A stretch of DNA of 64,000 nucleotides. It comes from Rubrobacter calidifluminis. GTDB lineage: Bacteria; Actinomycetota; Rubrobacteria; Rubrobacterales; Rubrobacteraceae. Where the stretch lies: NCBI RefSeq assembly GCF_028617075.1, contig NZ_JAQKGV010000008.1, positions 62,001 to 126,000 of the forward strand, written 5' to 3'. A model generated the notes under the pieces. The model saw only the letters and a program-made list of their open reading frames with translations. It was not told where the DNA came from and ran no database searches. Positions 25,923-32,363 of the stretch are shown in pieces. Position numbers and translations under genes: made by a program. Numbering within the stretch: position 1 is the first letter of the stretch; every line of letters begins with the position of its first letter.

Positions 25923-26338
25923 GTCCCGGTCTGGCTCCCGACCCATACGTAGCCGTCGGACCAGACCTCACGCTTCCAGATCGGGACGATCTCCTTGATC
26001 CTCTCTATCGCGTATCTGCTCGCCGCGAAGGCATTCCTGCGCCGGGGGGCGCAGACGGCTATCGCGACGCTGGGCTCGGCGGGCTCCACCCGCCCGAGGC
26101 GGTGTACGATGGAGACCGCGCGCACGTCCCAGCGCTCTTTCACCTCTTCGGCTATCTCTTCGAGCTTGCGGTCGGCCATCGGCCGGTACGCCTCGTACTC
26201 CAGGTACTCGACGCACGCGCCCCCGGACTCGTCGACCCGGGTGGTGCCCAGGAAGACCGAGACTGCCCCGCAGTCGGGACGCCGGACCGAGTCGATGACC
26301 CCCCCGACGTCTATGGGATCTTCGGTGATCTCGATCAT
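25901..26338 (-). CDS. moaE: Molybdopterin synthase catalytic subunit
   Basis: A 145-residue protein. MoaE with MoaD adds two sulfurs to precursor Z to make molybdopterin. Visible are Gly-Ala-Val-Ser-Val-Phe-Leu-Gly-Thr-Thr-Arg, the Tyr-Glu-Ala-Tyr segment, the His-Arg-Leu-Gly motif and the conserved lysine in Pro-Ile-Trp-Lys-Arg-Glu. It starts 3 bases after the moaD stop. No other molybdenum-cofactor gene is in the window. Confidence 0.95.
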   Translation of the reverse strand: MIEITEDPIDVGGVIDSVRRPDCGAVSVFLGTTRVDESGGACVEYLEYEAYRPMADRKLEEIAEEVKERWDVRAVSIVHRLGRVEPAEPSVAIAVCAPRRRNAFAASRYAIERIKEIVPIWKREVWSDGYVWVGSQTGTRPSPKE

Positions 26339-26341
26339 CGC

Positions 26342-26590
26342 CTATCCGCCGGAGACGGGCGGCAGTACGGCGATCTCGTCCCCGGGTGAGAGGACCTCGT
26401 CCATGCCCGCGTACTCCCCGTTTACGGCGAAGGCGAGGGTCTCACCCATCTCGGAGAGGGAGGGATGGCGCCCGGCCAGAAGCTCCCAGACCTCGCCGAG
26501 CGTGGTCCCTTCCGGCGTCTCGAGATGCACCTCCCTCGTCCCCGCCCGGTCGGCTGCCGCCCCGAACAGAAGCACTCTTATCTCACCCAT
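26342..26590 (-). CDS. moaD: Molybdopterin synthase sulfur carrier subunit
   Basis: An 82-residue beta-grasp protein. It ends in Gly-Gly, the residues that are adenylated and thiocarboxylated by MoeB. The segment Phe-Ala-Val-Asn-Gly-Glu-Tyr and the Ser-Pro-Gly-Asp-Glu-Ile-Ala-Val-Leu-Pro-Pro-Val-Ser-Gly-Gly tail are typical. ATG 26590 was preferred to an in-frame TTG at 26599; neither has a strong ribosome site, so coupling to the upstream gene is possible. Confidence 0.92.
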   Translation of the reverse strand: MGEIRVLLFGAAADRAGTREVHLETPEGTTLGEVWELLAGRHPSLSEMGETLAFAVNGEYAGMDEVLSPGDEIAVLPPVSGG

Positions 26591-26616
26591 GGTCGTCAAA
26601 TGCTAGCACGTGAGGA

Positions 26617-27156
26617 TCAGGAGGCCCTCGCCTCCGGCGTCTGATCCGGACGCGAGAGCCACGCTGCGGGCAGCCACAGCTCCCTTCCGCTAGAGAAGAG
26701 CCTCACGACCGCGTTCGCGCCGTCCCCGGAGACGTAGCACACCTCGCCGCTCCCGGCCGGGGTCTCGACGCTCTCCCCGACGGAGAGCCGGGGCAGGAAG
26801 GCCTCCCGCAGCGCCTTCACGTAGGCGAGGGCGAGCGAGGTGTCGCGGTGGGCCCCCTCGTCGCGGCGGTCGGCGACGAGGATGCCCGCGATGCGGTAGA
26901 GGTTCGCCCGGCTGACCTGCGAGATCAGGGCGGCCCTGATCGTCTGCCTGACGAGCTGCTCCTCGAACTCCGAGTAGCTCTCCCCGCTGCGCCTCAGGAT
27001 GTCCATCACGCGGGGGAAGGCCCGCCCGGTCGCCTCCGTCACCGTCAGCCCGTTCATCCCCCGTTCGTAGACGTGCGGATCCAGCCTCTCGTCCTCGCTG
27101 CGGCGCGGGACGGAGAGCCAACCCTGTCGTCCTGCTGGCGTTGGTTTCTCTCTCAC
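26617..27156 (-). CDS. Uncharacterised protein, first gene of the moaD-moaE unit, probably leaderless
   Basis: A 179-residue soluble, helical protein from GTG 27156. The central part is charged and helical. The C-terminal 45 residues look like a small beta barrel with Val-Arg-Leu-Phe-Ser-Ser-Gly-Arg-Glu-Leu-Trp-Leu-Pro, in the style of an SH3-like or chromo-like module. A perfect TATAAT (27168-27163) ends 6 bases before GTG 27156, so I place the start there and expect no leader. An upstream ATG at 27228 would place the promoter inside the gene. I do not recognise the family. Its stop lies 26 bases before moaD. Confidence 0.68.
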   Translation of the reverse strand: MREKPTPAGRQGWLSVPRRSEDERLDPHVYERGMNGLTVTEATGRAFPRVMDILRRSGESYSEFEEQLVRQTIRAALISQVSRANLYRIAGILVADRRDEGAHRDTSLALAYVKALREAFLPRLSVGESVETPAGSGEVCYVSGDGANAVVRLFSSGRELWLPAAWLSRPDQTPEARAS

Positions 27157-27162
27157 GCAGGG

Positions 27163-27168
27163 ATTATA
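27163..27168 (-). promoter_or_regulatory. Perfect TATAAT of a leaderless promoter
   Basis: TATAAT on the minus strand, 6 bases before GTG 27156. The expected transcription start falls on or next to the start codon. I see no good -35. It would drive the unknown gene, moaD and moaE. Confidence 0.55.
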
Positions 27169-27299
27169 CCGCCGTGGATAGGGATGACACCGGTGAATTT
27201 CCTGCAAAAGCCGGGATTTGATCGGCATGGGAACGCCGGGAGCCTCAGGACCGGCAGGTGGAGTAAACTTTTGCTGGCGTAGGCTTTCAGGAGGTAGAG

Positions 27300-28028
27300 T
27301 TGGACTCGGGAGAGTTTCTTGAGCGTCTGAAGCGGGAGGTCATAGGACACCCTGCGCTCACGCACCCGTTCCTGGAGAGGTTCGGGGATGGGGAGGTGAG
27401 CGCCGAAGGGGTGAGGACGTTCGCGATCCAGTACTACCGTCACGTCCGGGTGAGCCGGCTGTACCTGGCCGCCCTGATCTCGAACTGCCGCGACGACGAG
27501 CCGCTGCAGCTCGCGCTGGCCTCGGTGCTCTTCGACGAGTACGGCAACCTCGATCCCGAGGAGACCCATCCCGCGCTCTACCGCAGGTTCATGCGGGCGC
27601 TGGAGATCAGCGAGGAGGAGTGGGAGGCCCCGCCGACCCTGCCCGAGATAGAGCTCTACATAAGCGCCCACTACGACTTGTGCCGCAACCCGGACATCCG
27701 GCTGGGGCTCGGGGCGATGGGACCGGCGAGCGAGTGGCCGGTCCCGCCGATCTACGCCAGGATCGCCGAAGGTCTCAAGAAGGCCGCCGGTCTCGACGAC
27801 GAGGCGCTTGAGATGTTCACCTCCCACGTCACGATGGACGTCGAGCACGCCAGGATCATGATGGAGGCCGTGGCCCCCTACGCGGAGGACGAGGAGGGCC
27901 AGCGGCGGGTGCGCGAGGGGACGATGCGCTCGCTCGACGCCCGCTCGGTGATGCTCGACGGCCTCTACAAGGCCGTCTACGGCGAGCCCGCGCCCCTCAC
28001 CGGGGCTGCGAGGGACGCGGCCGGGTAG
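27300..28028 (+). CDS. Haem-oxygenase-like (HDO/TenA-PqqC fold) protein
   Basis: A 242-residue all-helical protein. Metal-ligand-like residues are spread as in haem-oxygenase-like di-iron oxidases: Glu in Phe-Asp-Glu-Tyr-Gly (about 80), His in Glu-Glu-Thr-His-Pro (about 90), and a final His-x-x-x-Asp-x-x-x-His pattern in the Ser-His-Val-Thr-Met-Asp-Val-Glu-His segment (about 177-185). Enzymes of this type oxidise amino acids or fatty acids, or process cofactors. The exact reaction cannot be read. TTG 27300 has AGGAGGT upstream at 27290-27296. The Fpg-like gene follows after 2 bases. Confidence 0.75.
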   Translation: MDSGEFLERLKREVIGHPALTHPFLERFGDGEVSAEGVRTFAIQYYRHVRVSRLYLAALISNCRDDEPLQLALASVLFDEYGNLDPEETHPALYRRFMRALEISEEEWEAPPTLPEIELYISAHYDLCRNPDIRLGLGAMGPASEWPVPPIYARIAEGLKKAAGLDDEALEMFTSHVTMDVEHARIMMEAVAPYAEDEEGQRRVREGTMRSLDARSVMLDGLYKAVYGEPAPLTGAARDAAG

Positions 28029-28030
28029 AG

Positions 28031-28774
28031 ATGCCCGAGCTGCCCGAGGTAGAGACGATAAAGAACGACCTGTGCGGGCTCGTCGTCGGGGCGGGGATAG
28101 AGCGGGCGGAGCTGAGAGACGAGCGGCTCGTCGAGGAGCCCTCGCCGGAGGATTTCGTCCGCGGGCTCGGGGGCGTCCGGATCACCGGCGCCAGACGCCG
28201 GGCCAAGCACCTCGTCGTCGAACTCTCGTCGGGGGAGGCGCTCGTCTTCCAGCTCAAGATCGGGGGGCAGCTCTTGCTCGTCCCGCCGGTCGAGGAGCCG
28301 ACGAGGAACGTCATGCTCGTGCTGTATCTGGACGACGGGCGCCGACTCTTCCTGCGCGACCAGACCGAGTTCAGCCGGGCGCGGTTGCTCGGGCCCGAAG
28401 GGCTCGAGAACCGGCTCGCCGGGCTCGGTCCCGAGCCCTTCTCGGAGGAGTTCACGGTGGGCTACCTGCGGGAGAGGATAGGGGCGCGCCGGGCGCAGAT
28501 AAAGCCTCTTCTGCTCGACCAGAAGGTCGTCGCGGGCATCGGGAACATCTACGTCGACGAGATCCTCTTCGACGCCCGGATCCACCCGCGACGCAGGGCG
28601 AGTACGCTCTCGGTGGAGGAGTGGGCGAGGCTCCACGCCGCGATAAGGAGGAACCTGGCGGCGGGCATCGAGCACCGGGGGACGTACCTGTGTCCCGTCT
28701 GCCAGCCGGAGGATGGTGGTAAGGGGGATCAGAGTTTACCATTGGAAGTGGAGTCGAGAGAAGGAGAGGGATAA
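28031..28774 (+). CDS. Formamidopyrimidine-DNA glycosylase-like protein with half a zinc finger
   Basis: A 247-residue Fpg/Nei protein that excises oxidised purines. The N-terminal Pro2-Glu3 nucleophile and acid are present, with K59 in the beta-clamp. The helix-two-turn-helix has K158 and N172 (Gly-Ile-Gly-Asn-Ile-Tyr). The C-terminal zinc finger normally has four Cys. Here only the second pair remains (C221, C224 in Leu-Cys-Pro-Val-Cys-Gln). It directly follows the H2TH helix, with about 35 residues missing, and an unrelated acidic tail follows. A deletion is the simplest reading. The 2-base gap to the upstream gene and abutment with lpd suggest one operon. Confidence 0.82.
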   Translation: MPELPEVETIKNDLCGLVVGAGIERAELRDERLVEEPSPEDFVRGLGGVRITGARRRAKHLVVELSSGEALVFQLKIGGQLLLVPPVEEPTRNVMLVLYLDDGRRLFLRDQTEFSRARLLGPEGLENRLAGLGPEPFSEEFTVGYLRERIGARRAQIKPLLLDQKVVAGIGNIYVDEILFDARIHPRRRASTLSVEEWARLHAAIRRNLAAGIEHRGTYLCPVCQPEDGGKGDQSLPLEVESREGEG

Positions 28775-30190
28775 GTGGCAGAGAGCTTCGACCTCGTGAT
28801 CATCGGTGGAGGAAACGCAGGCTACATACCCGCGATCCGGGCCAGCCAGCTAGGGATGAGCGTCGCGCTCGTCGAGAAGCGTGAGGGGGGACACCTCGGG
28901 GGCACCTGCCTGAACGTGGGGTGCATCCCGACCAAGGCCCTTCTCCAGACGGCTTCCATGCTGAGCGACTTCAAAAACGGCGAGGAGTTCGGGATAAAGG
29001 CCGGCAAGGTGGAGTTCGACTACCCGCAGGTGGCCAAGCGGCGCGATGCGGTGGTCAACCAGCTGCGGCGCGGGGTCGCCGGCCTGATGAAGAAGAACAA
29101 GGTCCGCGTCTACAACGGCGTCGGCAGCTTCGTCGAGCCGAAGAAGGTAAAGGTCGCTCTGAACGACGGCGGCGAGGAGGAGCTCGAGGGCAGGTTCGTC
29201 CTGATAGCCTCCGGATCCGAGGTCAACACGCTGCCCGGCCTCGAGATAGACCACGAGAAGGTCATCTCCAGCGACGACGTGGTGACAGAAAACGAGAGCG
29301 TACCCTCCTCGATCATCATCCTCGGCAGCGGGGCCGTGGGGGTGGAGTTCGCGAGCATGTTCAACGACTTCGGCGCCGAGGTGACGATAGTCGAGGTGCT
29401 CGAGAGGATCGTGCCGCTGGAGGACCCGGAGGTCTCCGCCCAGCTCCAGAAGGAGTTCGAGGGACGGGGCATCCGGGTGCTCGCCGGGACCAAGGCGGAC
29501 ATAGAGAGCCTGGACAAGAGCGGCGACGGGGTGAAGATAAAGGTCGAGGGCAGGGACGGCGAACAGACGCTCGAGGCTGAGAAACTCCTCGTCGCCGTCG
29601 GGCGCAAGACCGCGATCGAAGAGCTCAACCTCGACGCCACGAAGGTCGAGGTGAGCGACCGGGGCATCATCCAGGTCGACGAGTTCTACCGTACCGCCGA
29701 GGACGGCGTGTACGCTGCGGGGGACGTGATCGGGGGCTACTGGCTCGCGCACGCCGCCGGGCACGAAGGGATCGTCGCGGTGGAGCACATGGCCGGGGAG
29801 GATCCGATGCCGCTCGATCAGGACATGATCCCGCGGGTGACCTTCTGCCGTCCGGAGATAGCTTCCTTCGGCCTCACCCGCGAGCAGGCCGAGGAGCAGG
29901 GGTATGAGGTCAAGGAGGGTAAGTTCCCCTTCCGCGCGATCGGGAAGGCCCTCATCGAGGGCGAGCCCAACGGGTTTGTCAAGGTGGTCGCCGACGCTGA
30001 GACCGACCTGATCCTGGGAATGCACGCCATCGGGCCGCACGTGACCGAGCTGATCGCGGAGGGGGTCTTCGCCAAGCTGGTCGAGGGTACACCGCAGGAG
30101 ATCGGGATGGCCGTCCACGCCCACCCGACGCTCGCCGAGGTGATGAGTGAGGCCGCGCTCGCGGTCGACGGGCACGCGATCCACTTCTAG
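28775..30190 (+). CDS. lpdA: Dihydrolipoyl dehydrogenase
   Basis: A 471-residue flavoprotein, the E3 subunit of 2-oxoacid dehydrogenase complexes, which reoxidises dihydrolipoamide with NAD+. Features are Gly-Gly-Gly-Asn-Ala-Gly-Tyr (11-17), the redox motif Gly-Gly-Thr-Cys-Leu-Asn-Val-Gly-Cys (about 42-50), the NAD motif Gly-Ser-Gly-Ala-Val-Gly (about 188) and the active-site His in His-Ala-His-Pro-Thr. GTG 28775 abuts the Fpg stop. The E1 and E2 genes (49102, 51992) lie 20 kb away, so this E3 may serve several complexes. Confidence 0.94.
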   Translation: MAESFDLVIIGGGNAGYIPAIRASQLGMSVALVEKREGGHLGGTCLNVGCIPTKALLQTASMLSDFKNGEEFGIKAGKVEFDYPQVAKRRDAVVNQLRRGVAGLMKKNKVRVYNGVGSFVEPKKVKVALNDGGEEELEGRFVLIASGSEVNTLPGLEIDHEKVISSDDVVTENESVPSSIIILGSGAVGVEFASMFNDFGAEVTIVEVLERIVPLEDPEVSAQLQKEFEGRGIRVLAGTKADIESLDKSGDGVKIKVEGRDGEQTLEAEKLLVAVGRKTAIEELNLDATKVEVSDRGIIQVDEFYRTAEDGVYAAGDVIGGYWLAHAAGHEGIVAVEHMAGEDPMPLDQDMIPRVTFCRPEIASFGLTREQAEEQGYEVKEGKFPFRAIGKALIEGEPNGFVKVVADAETDLILGMHAIGPHVTELIAEGVFAKLVEGTPQEIGMAVHAHPTLAEVMSEAALAVDGHAIHF

Positions 30191-30845
30191 CGCCTGCTCC
30201 TTCGACCCGGCCCGCGACGGGTTCGGTTTCGCCAACCCGTCCGGGCCCTCCGGGGGCCGGCTGGAGTCTTTGCTGTACGGGCGGGGGCTGTGCTTCGGGA
30301 TGGCCGCCGCCTCGCTCGCGGCCTTCTGCGGCGTGGAGCGCCGGTGGCCGCGGCCGCTCTCCCGGCTCTCTCCGGACCCTGCTCTGATCGGGGAGCTCCG
30401 GCGCTACCACCTGCTGCAGTTCCGCCCGCGGACGATTTTGCGGGTGGTGTGGGAGTGGATGCGTGCGCGCGGCGGCCGTCCCGAGCGCGTGGCCGGGCGC
30501 ATCAGGGTCGCCGGGGACCCCGACCCGCACATCCTCTGTCTCGGCCCCCGGGCCGGGCGGGGTTTCTTCGAGCGGCTCGCGCTGGCACACGCCGTCGTGC
30601 CATACCGGCTGGAGGAGGTGGAGGAGAGGCTTTTCGTCTACGTCTACGATCCGGAGTTCCCGAAGGATCGGAAGAGGAAGATCGTCTTCCGGCGCGGGGG
30701 TGGGGAGGGATTCGGGCGCTTTCGCTACGGCCGGTTCGACAGCCGGGAGGGGTGGGGGATCGTACCCCTGCAGCTCTCGGCTGTTCTGTCGATGCCTGGG
30801 CGGGCTTCGGTGTGTGATCCGGTATCCACATTGGAAGAGACGTAG
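30147..30845 (+). CDS. Papain-like cysteine-peptidase-fold protein (start uncertain)
   Basis: A 232-residue frame. Residues 19-31 (Phe-Asp-Pro-Ala-Arg-Asp-Gly-Phe-Gly-Phe-Ala-Asn-Pro) and the Gly-Leu-Cys-Phe-Gly-Met-Ala motif (about 47-53) look like the opening and nucleophile loop of small papain-fold proteins. A later Val-Tyr-Asp-Pro-Glu-Phe-Pro segment (about 168) fits the strand after the catalytic His. The only start before that fold is GTG 30147, inside the last 44 bases of lpd and in a different frame, with no ribosome site. ATG 30300 lies after the Cys motif. The protein is probably real but its N-terminus is unsettled. Function unknown. Confidence 0.55.
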   Translation: MRPRSRSTGTRSTSSACSFDPARDGFGFANPSGPSGGRLESLLYGRGLCFGMAAASLAAFCGVERRWPRPLSRLSPDPALIGELRRYHLLQFRPRTILRVVWEWMRARGGRPERVAGRIRVAGDPDPHILCLGPRAGRGFFERLALAHAVVPYRLEEVEERLFVYVYDPEFPKDRKRKIVFRRGGGEGFGRFRYGRFDSREGWGIVPLQLSAVLSMPGRASVCDPVSTLEET

Positions 30846-30874
30846 CCTGAGCGCCTCGCGCCCGCGGCTCCTGC

Positions 30875-31678
30875 TCAGGGGAGCAGCGTCTTCATCTGGT
30901 GCTGGATCAGATGTGTGGAGAGTTTCGGAGCTGCACGGTTGAGGATGCCCATCGCCACCGAGTCTCTCCCCACGTAGATGTGAAGACGGTTCTTCTGGAT
31001 ACCGTCGAGGATCACCCGGGCTGCCTCCTCGGGCGTGGTGGTGGGCAGGCGAGAGCCCTGCGCGTTGCCCGAACCCGGAGCGTCGACGTCCGAATTGGAG
31101 GCAATATCGGTTTCCACGCCTCCTGGCATCACCACTGAGACCCCGACGTGAGTCTCGAGGAGCTCGGCGTACAGGCCCTCGGTCATCAGCTTCACCGCCG
31201 CCTTGGTGGCGCCGTAGATGGTCTGGCCGGGTACGGGCAGGAAACCCCCCATGCTCGAGACGGTGGCTAGGTGTGCTTCGGGACGATTGAGCAGGTACGG
31301 AAGGAATGCCTTGACTACGTGGATAGTGCCCCACAGGTTGACGCTCAGCACCCGTTCGATCGTCTCGTATTCTAGATCGTTGAGCCGAACGAATGGCTGG
31401 ATGATGCCGGCGACGTTGACGACCACGTCGGGCGGGCCGAGAGCTTCGGTCACCCGGGCCGGCAGGGCTTCGACGGCCGCCCGATCGGTGATGTCGACCA
31501 CGAAGGTGACGAGCCGGTCCCCGGCCGAGGCCAGGCGGACAGTCCCTTCAAGGCTTTCCCTCCTGATGTCCACCGCCGCCACACAACCCCCGCGCCGCAG
31601 TGCTTCCAGCACCACCTGGCGCCCGATCCCGTTTCCGCCGCCGGTCACGACCAGAACCTTGCCACGAACGTCCATCAT
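30875..31678 (-). CDS. Short-chain dehydrogenase/reductase of the regulated cassette
   Basis: A 267-residue classical SDR. It has Thr-Gly-Gly-Gly-Asn-Gly-Ile-Gly (about 12-19), Asn-Val-Ala-Gly (about 90), Ser-Ser at about 141, and Tyr-Gly-Ala-Thr-Lys (about 153-157). The Asp at the end of the second strand (Ala-Val-Asp-Ile-Arg) predicts NAD(H). ATG 31678 is preceded by GGAGGAGGC; ATG 31675 is the next codon. A perfect 12-base-arm palindrome lies 39-66 bases upstream. Third positions are less GC-rich than in the surrounding genome. It is downstream of, and co-oriented with, the TetR gene. Confidence 0.88.
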   Translation of the reverse strand: MMDVRGKVLVVTGGGNGIGRQVVLEALRRGGCVAAVDIRRESLEGTVRLASAGDRLVTFVVDITDRAAVEALPARVTEALGPPDVVVNVAGIIQPFVRLNDLEYETIERVLSVNLWGTIHVVKAFLPYLLNRPEAHLATVSSMGGFLPVPGQTIYGATKAAVKLMTEGLYAELLETHVGVSVVMPGGVETDIASNSDVDAPGSGNAQGSRLPTTTPEEAARVILDGIQKNRLHIYVGRDSVAMGILNRAAPKLSTHLIQHQMKTLLP

Positions 31679-31716
31679 GCCTCCTCCGGATCCCCCACTG
31701 CGATGCCATGTTACCA

Positions 31717-31744
31717 GATCACCGGACAACGCTGTCCGGTGATC
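31717..31744. promoter_or_regulatory. Operator 1: perfect palindrome upstream of the SDR
   Basis: GATCACCGGACA (31717-31728) and TGTCCGGTGATC (31733-31744) are a perfect 12-base inverted repeat with a 4-base spacer. The inner core ACCGGACA N4 TGTCCGGT is identical to that of the site at 32328-32347. It lies between the TetR stop and the SDR start. I infer the TetR protein binds it. Confidence 0.75.
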
Positions 31745-31759
31745 CGATCAATCCGTCGG

Positions 31760-32323
31760 CTACACCAGGCCCTTGCGGACCAGCGACCACGCCCGATCGG
31801 CCACCTGGCGTCTTTGCTCCAGCGGAGTTCGAGCGACGAGCGTGGCGATCATGGCCACGCTCAGGAAGAGATCTTCAGCGGTAGTGTCGGACGCGACCTC
31901 ACCACGCTCGATAGCGGGCTGGACCTTGGCCGCCAGCGCCTGGATGACCCGATCGGTGACCGCGGTCAGCCGTTCGTCATCGGTGGTCGGGGCGATCATG
32001 TCGATAAAGGCCACCGATTCGATGGACCGGTCCGTGATGCACTCCAGCAACTCCCCGAGTGTCACTGCCGGATCCGAGGCCAGGCGTTCCAGCTCGGCGA
32101 CGTTGTCTTCGAACGCTGCCAGCGCCAGTTCAATGCGGTCAGGGAAGTGCCGGTAGAGACTGCCCTGCCCCACCCCGGCAGCCTTTGCTACCGCGCTCAA
32201 CGGTGCCTCCAGACCCCCGGTTGCGAATACCCTTCGCGCAGCTTTTACCAGCGCTGAACGGTTCTCGGCCGCAGCACCCGGCCCCCGATTTCCCCTACGC
32301 TTCACCACGATGTATGGTAGCAT
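31760..32323 (-). CDS. TetR-family transcriptional regulator
   Basis: A 187-residue protein from ATG 32323, or 181 from GTG 32305. The N-terminal helix-turn-helix is clear: Leu-Ser-Ala-Val-Ala-Lys-Ala-Ala-Gly-Val-Gly-Gln-Gly-Ser-Leu-Tyr-Arg-His-Phe (about 40-58), the TetR recognition region. The C-terminal ligand domain is unassigned. Neither start has a ribosome site. A TACCAT box 6 bases upstream of the 32305 GTG pair makes a leaderless start possible. The operator at 32328 lies directly in front of the gene, so autoregulation is expected. Confidence 0.88.
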   Translation of the reverse strand: MLPYIVVKRRGNRGPGAAAENRSALVKAARRVFATGGLEAPLSAVAKAAGVGQGSLYRHFPDRIELALAAFEDNVAELERLASDPAVTLGELLECITDRSIESVAFIDMIAPTTDDERLTAVTDRVIQALAAKVQPAIERGEVASDTTAEDLFLSVAMIATLVARTPLEQRRQVADRAWSLVRKGLV

Positions 32324-32327
32324 GGCA

Positions 32328-32347
32328 ACCGGACACATCTGTCCGGT
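32328..32347. promoter_or_regulatory. Operator 2: palindrome between the TetR gene and the flavoenzyme
   Basis: ACCGGACA (32328-32335) and TGTCCGGT (32340-32347) with spacer CATC. On the plus strand it fills the 18-base gap between TGGCAA (32323-32328) and TATATG (32347-32352), a weak -35/-10 pair for the flavoenzyme. On the minus strand it begins 4 bases before the TetR ATG. It is thus placed to repress both. Confidence 0.75.
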
Positions 32348-32363
32348 ATATGGAGGAGTGTGG

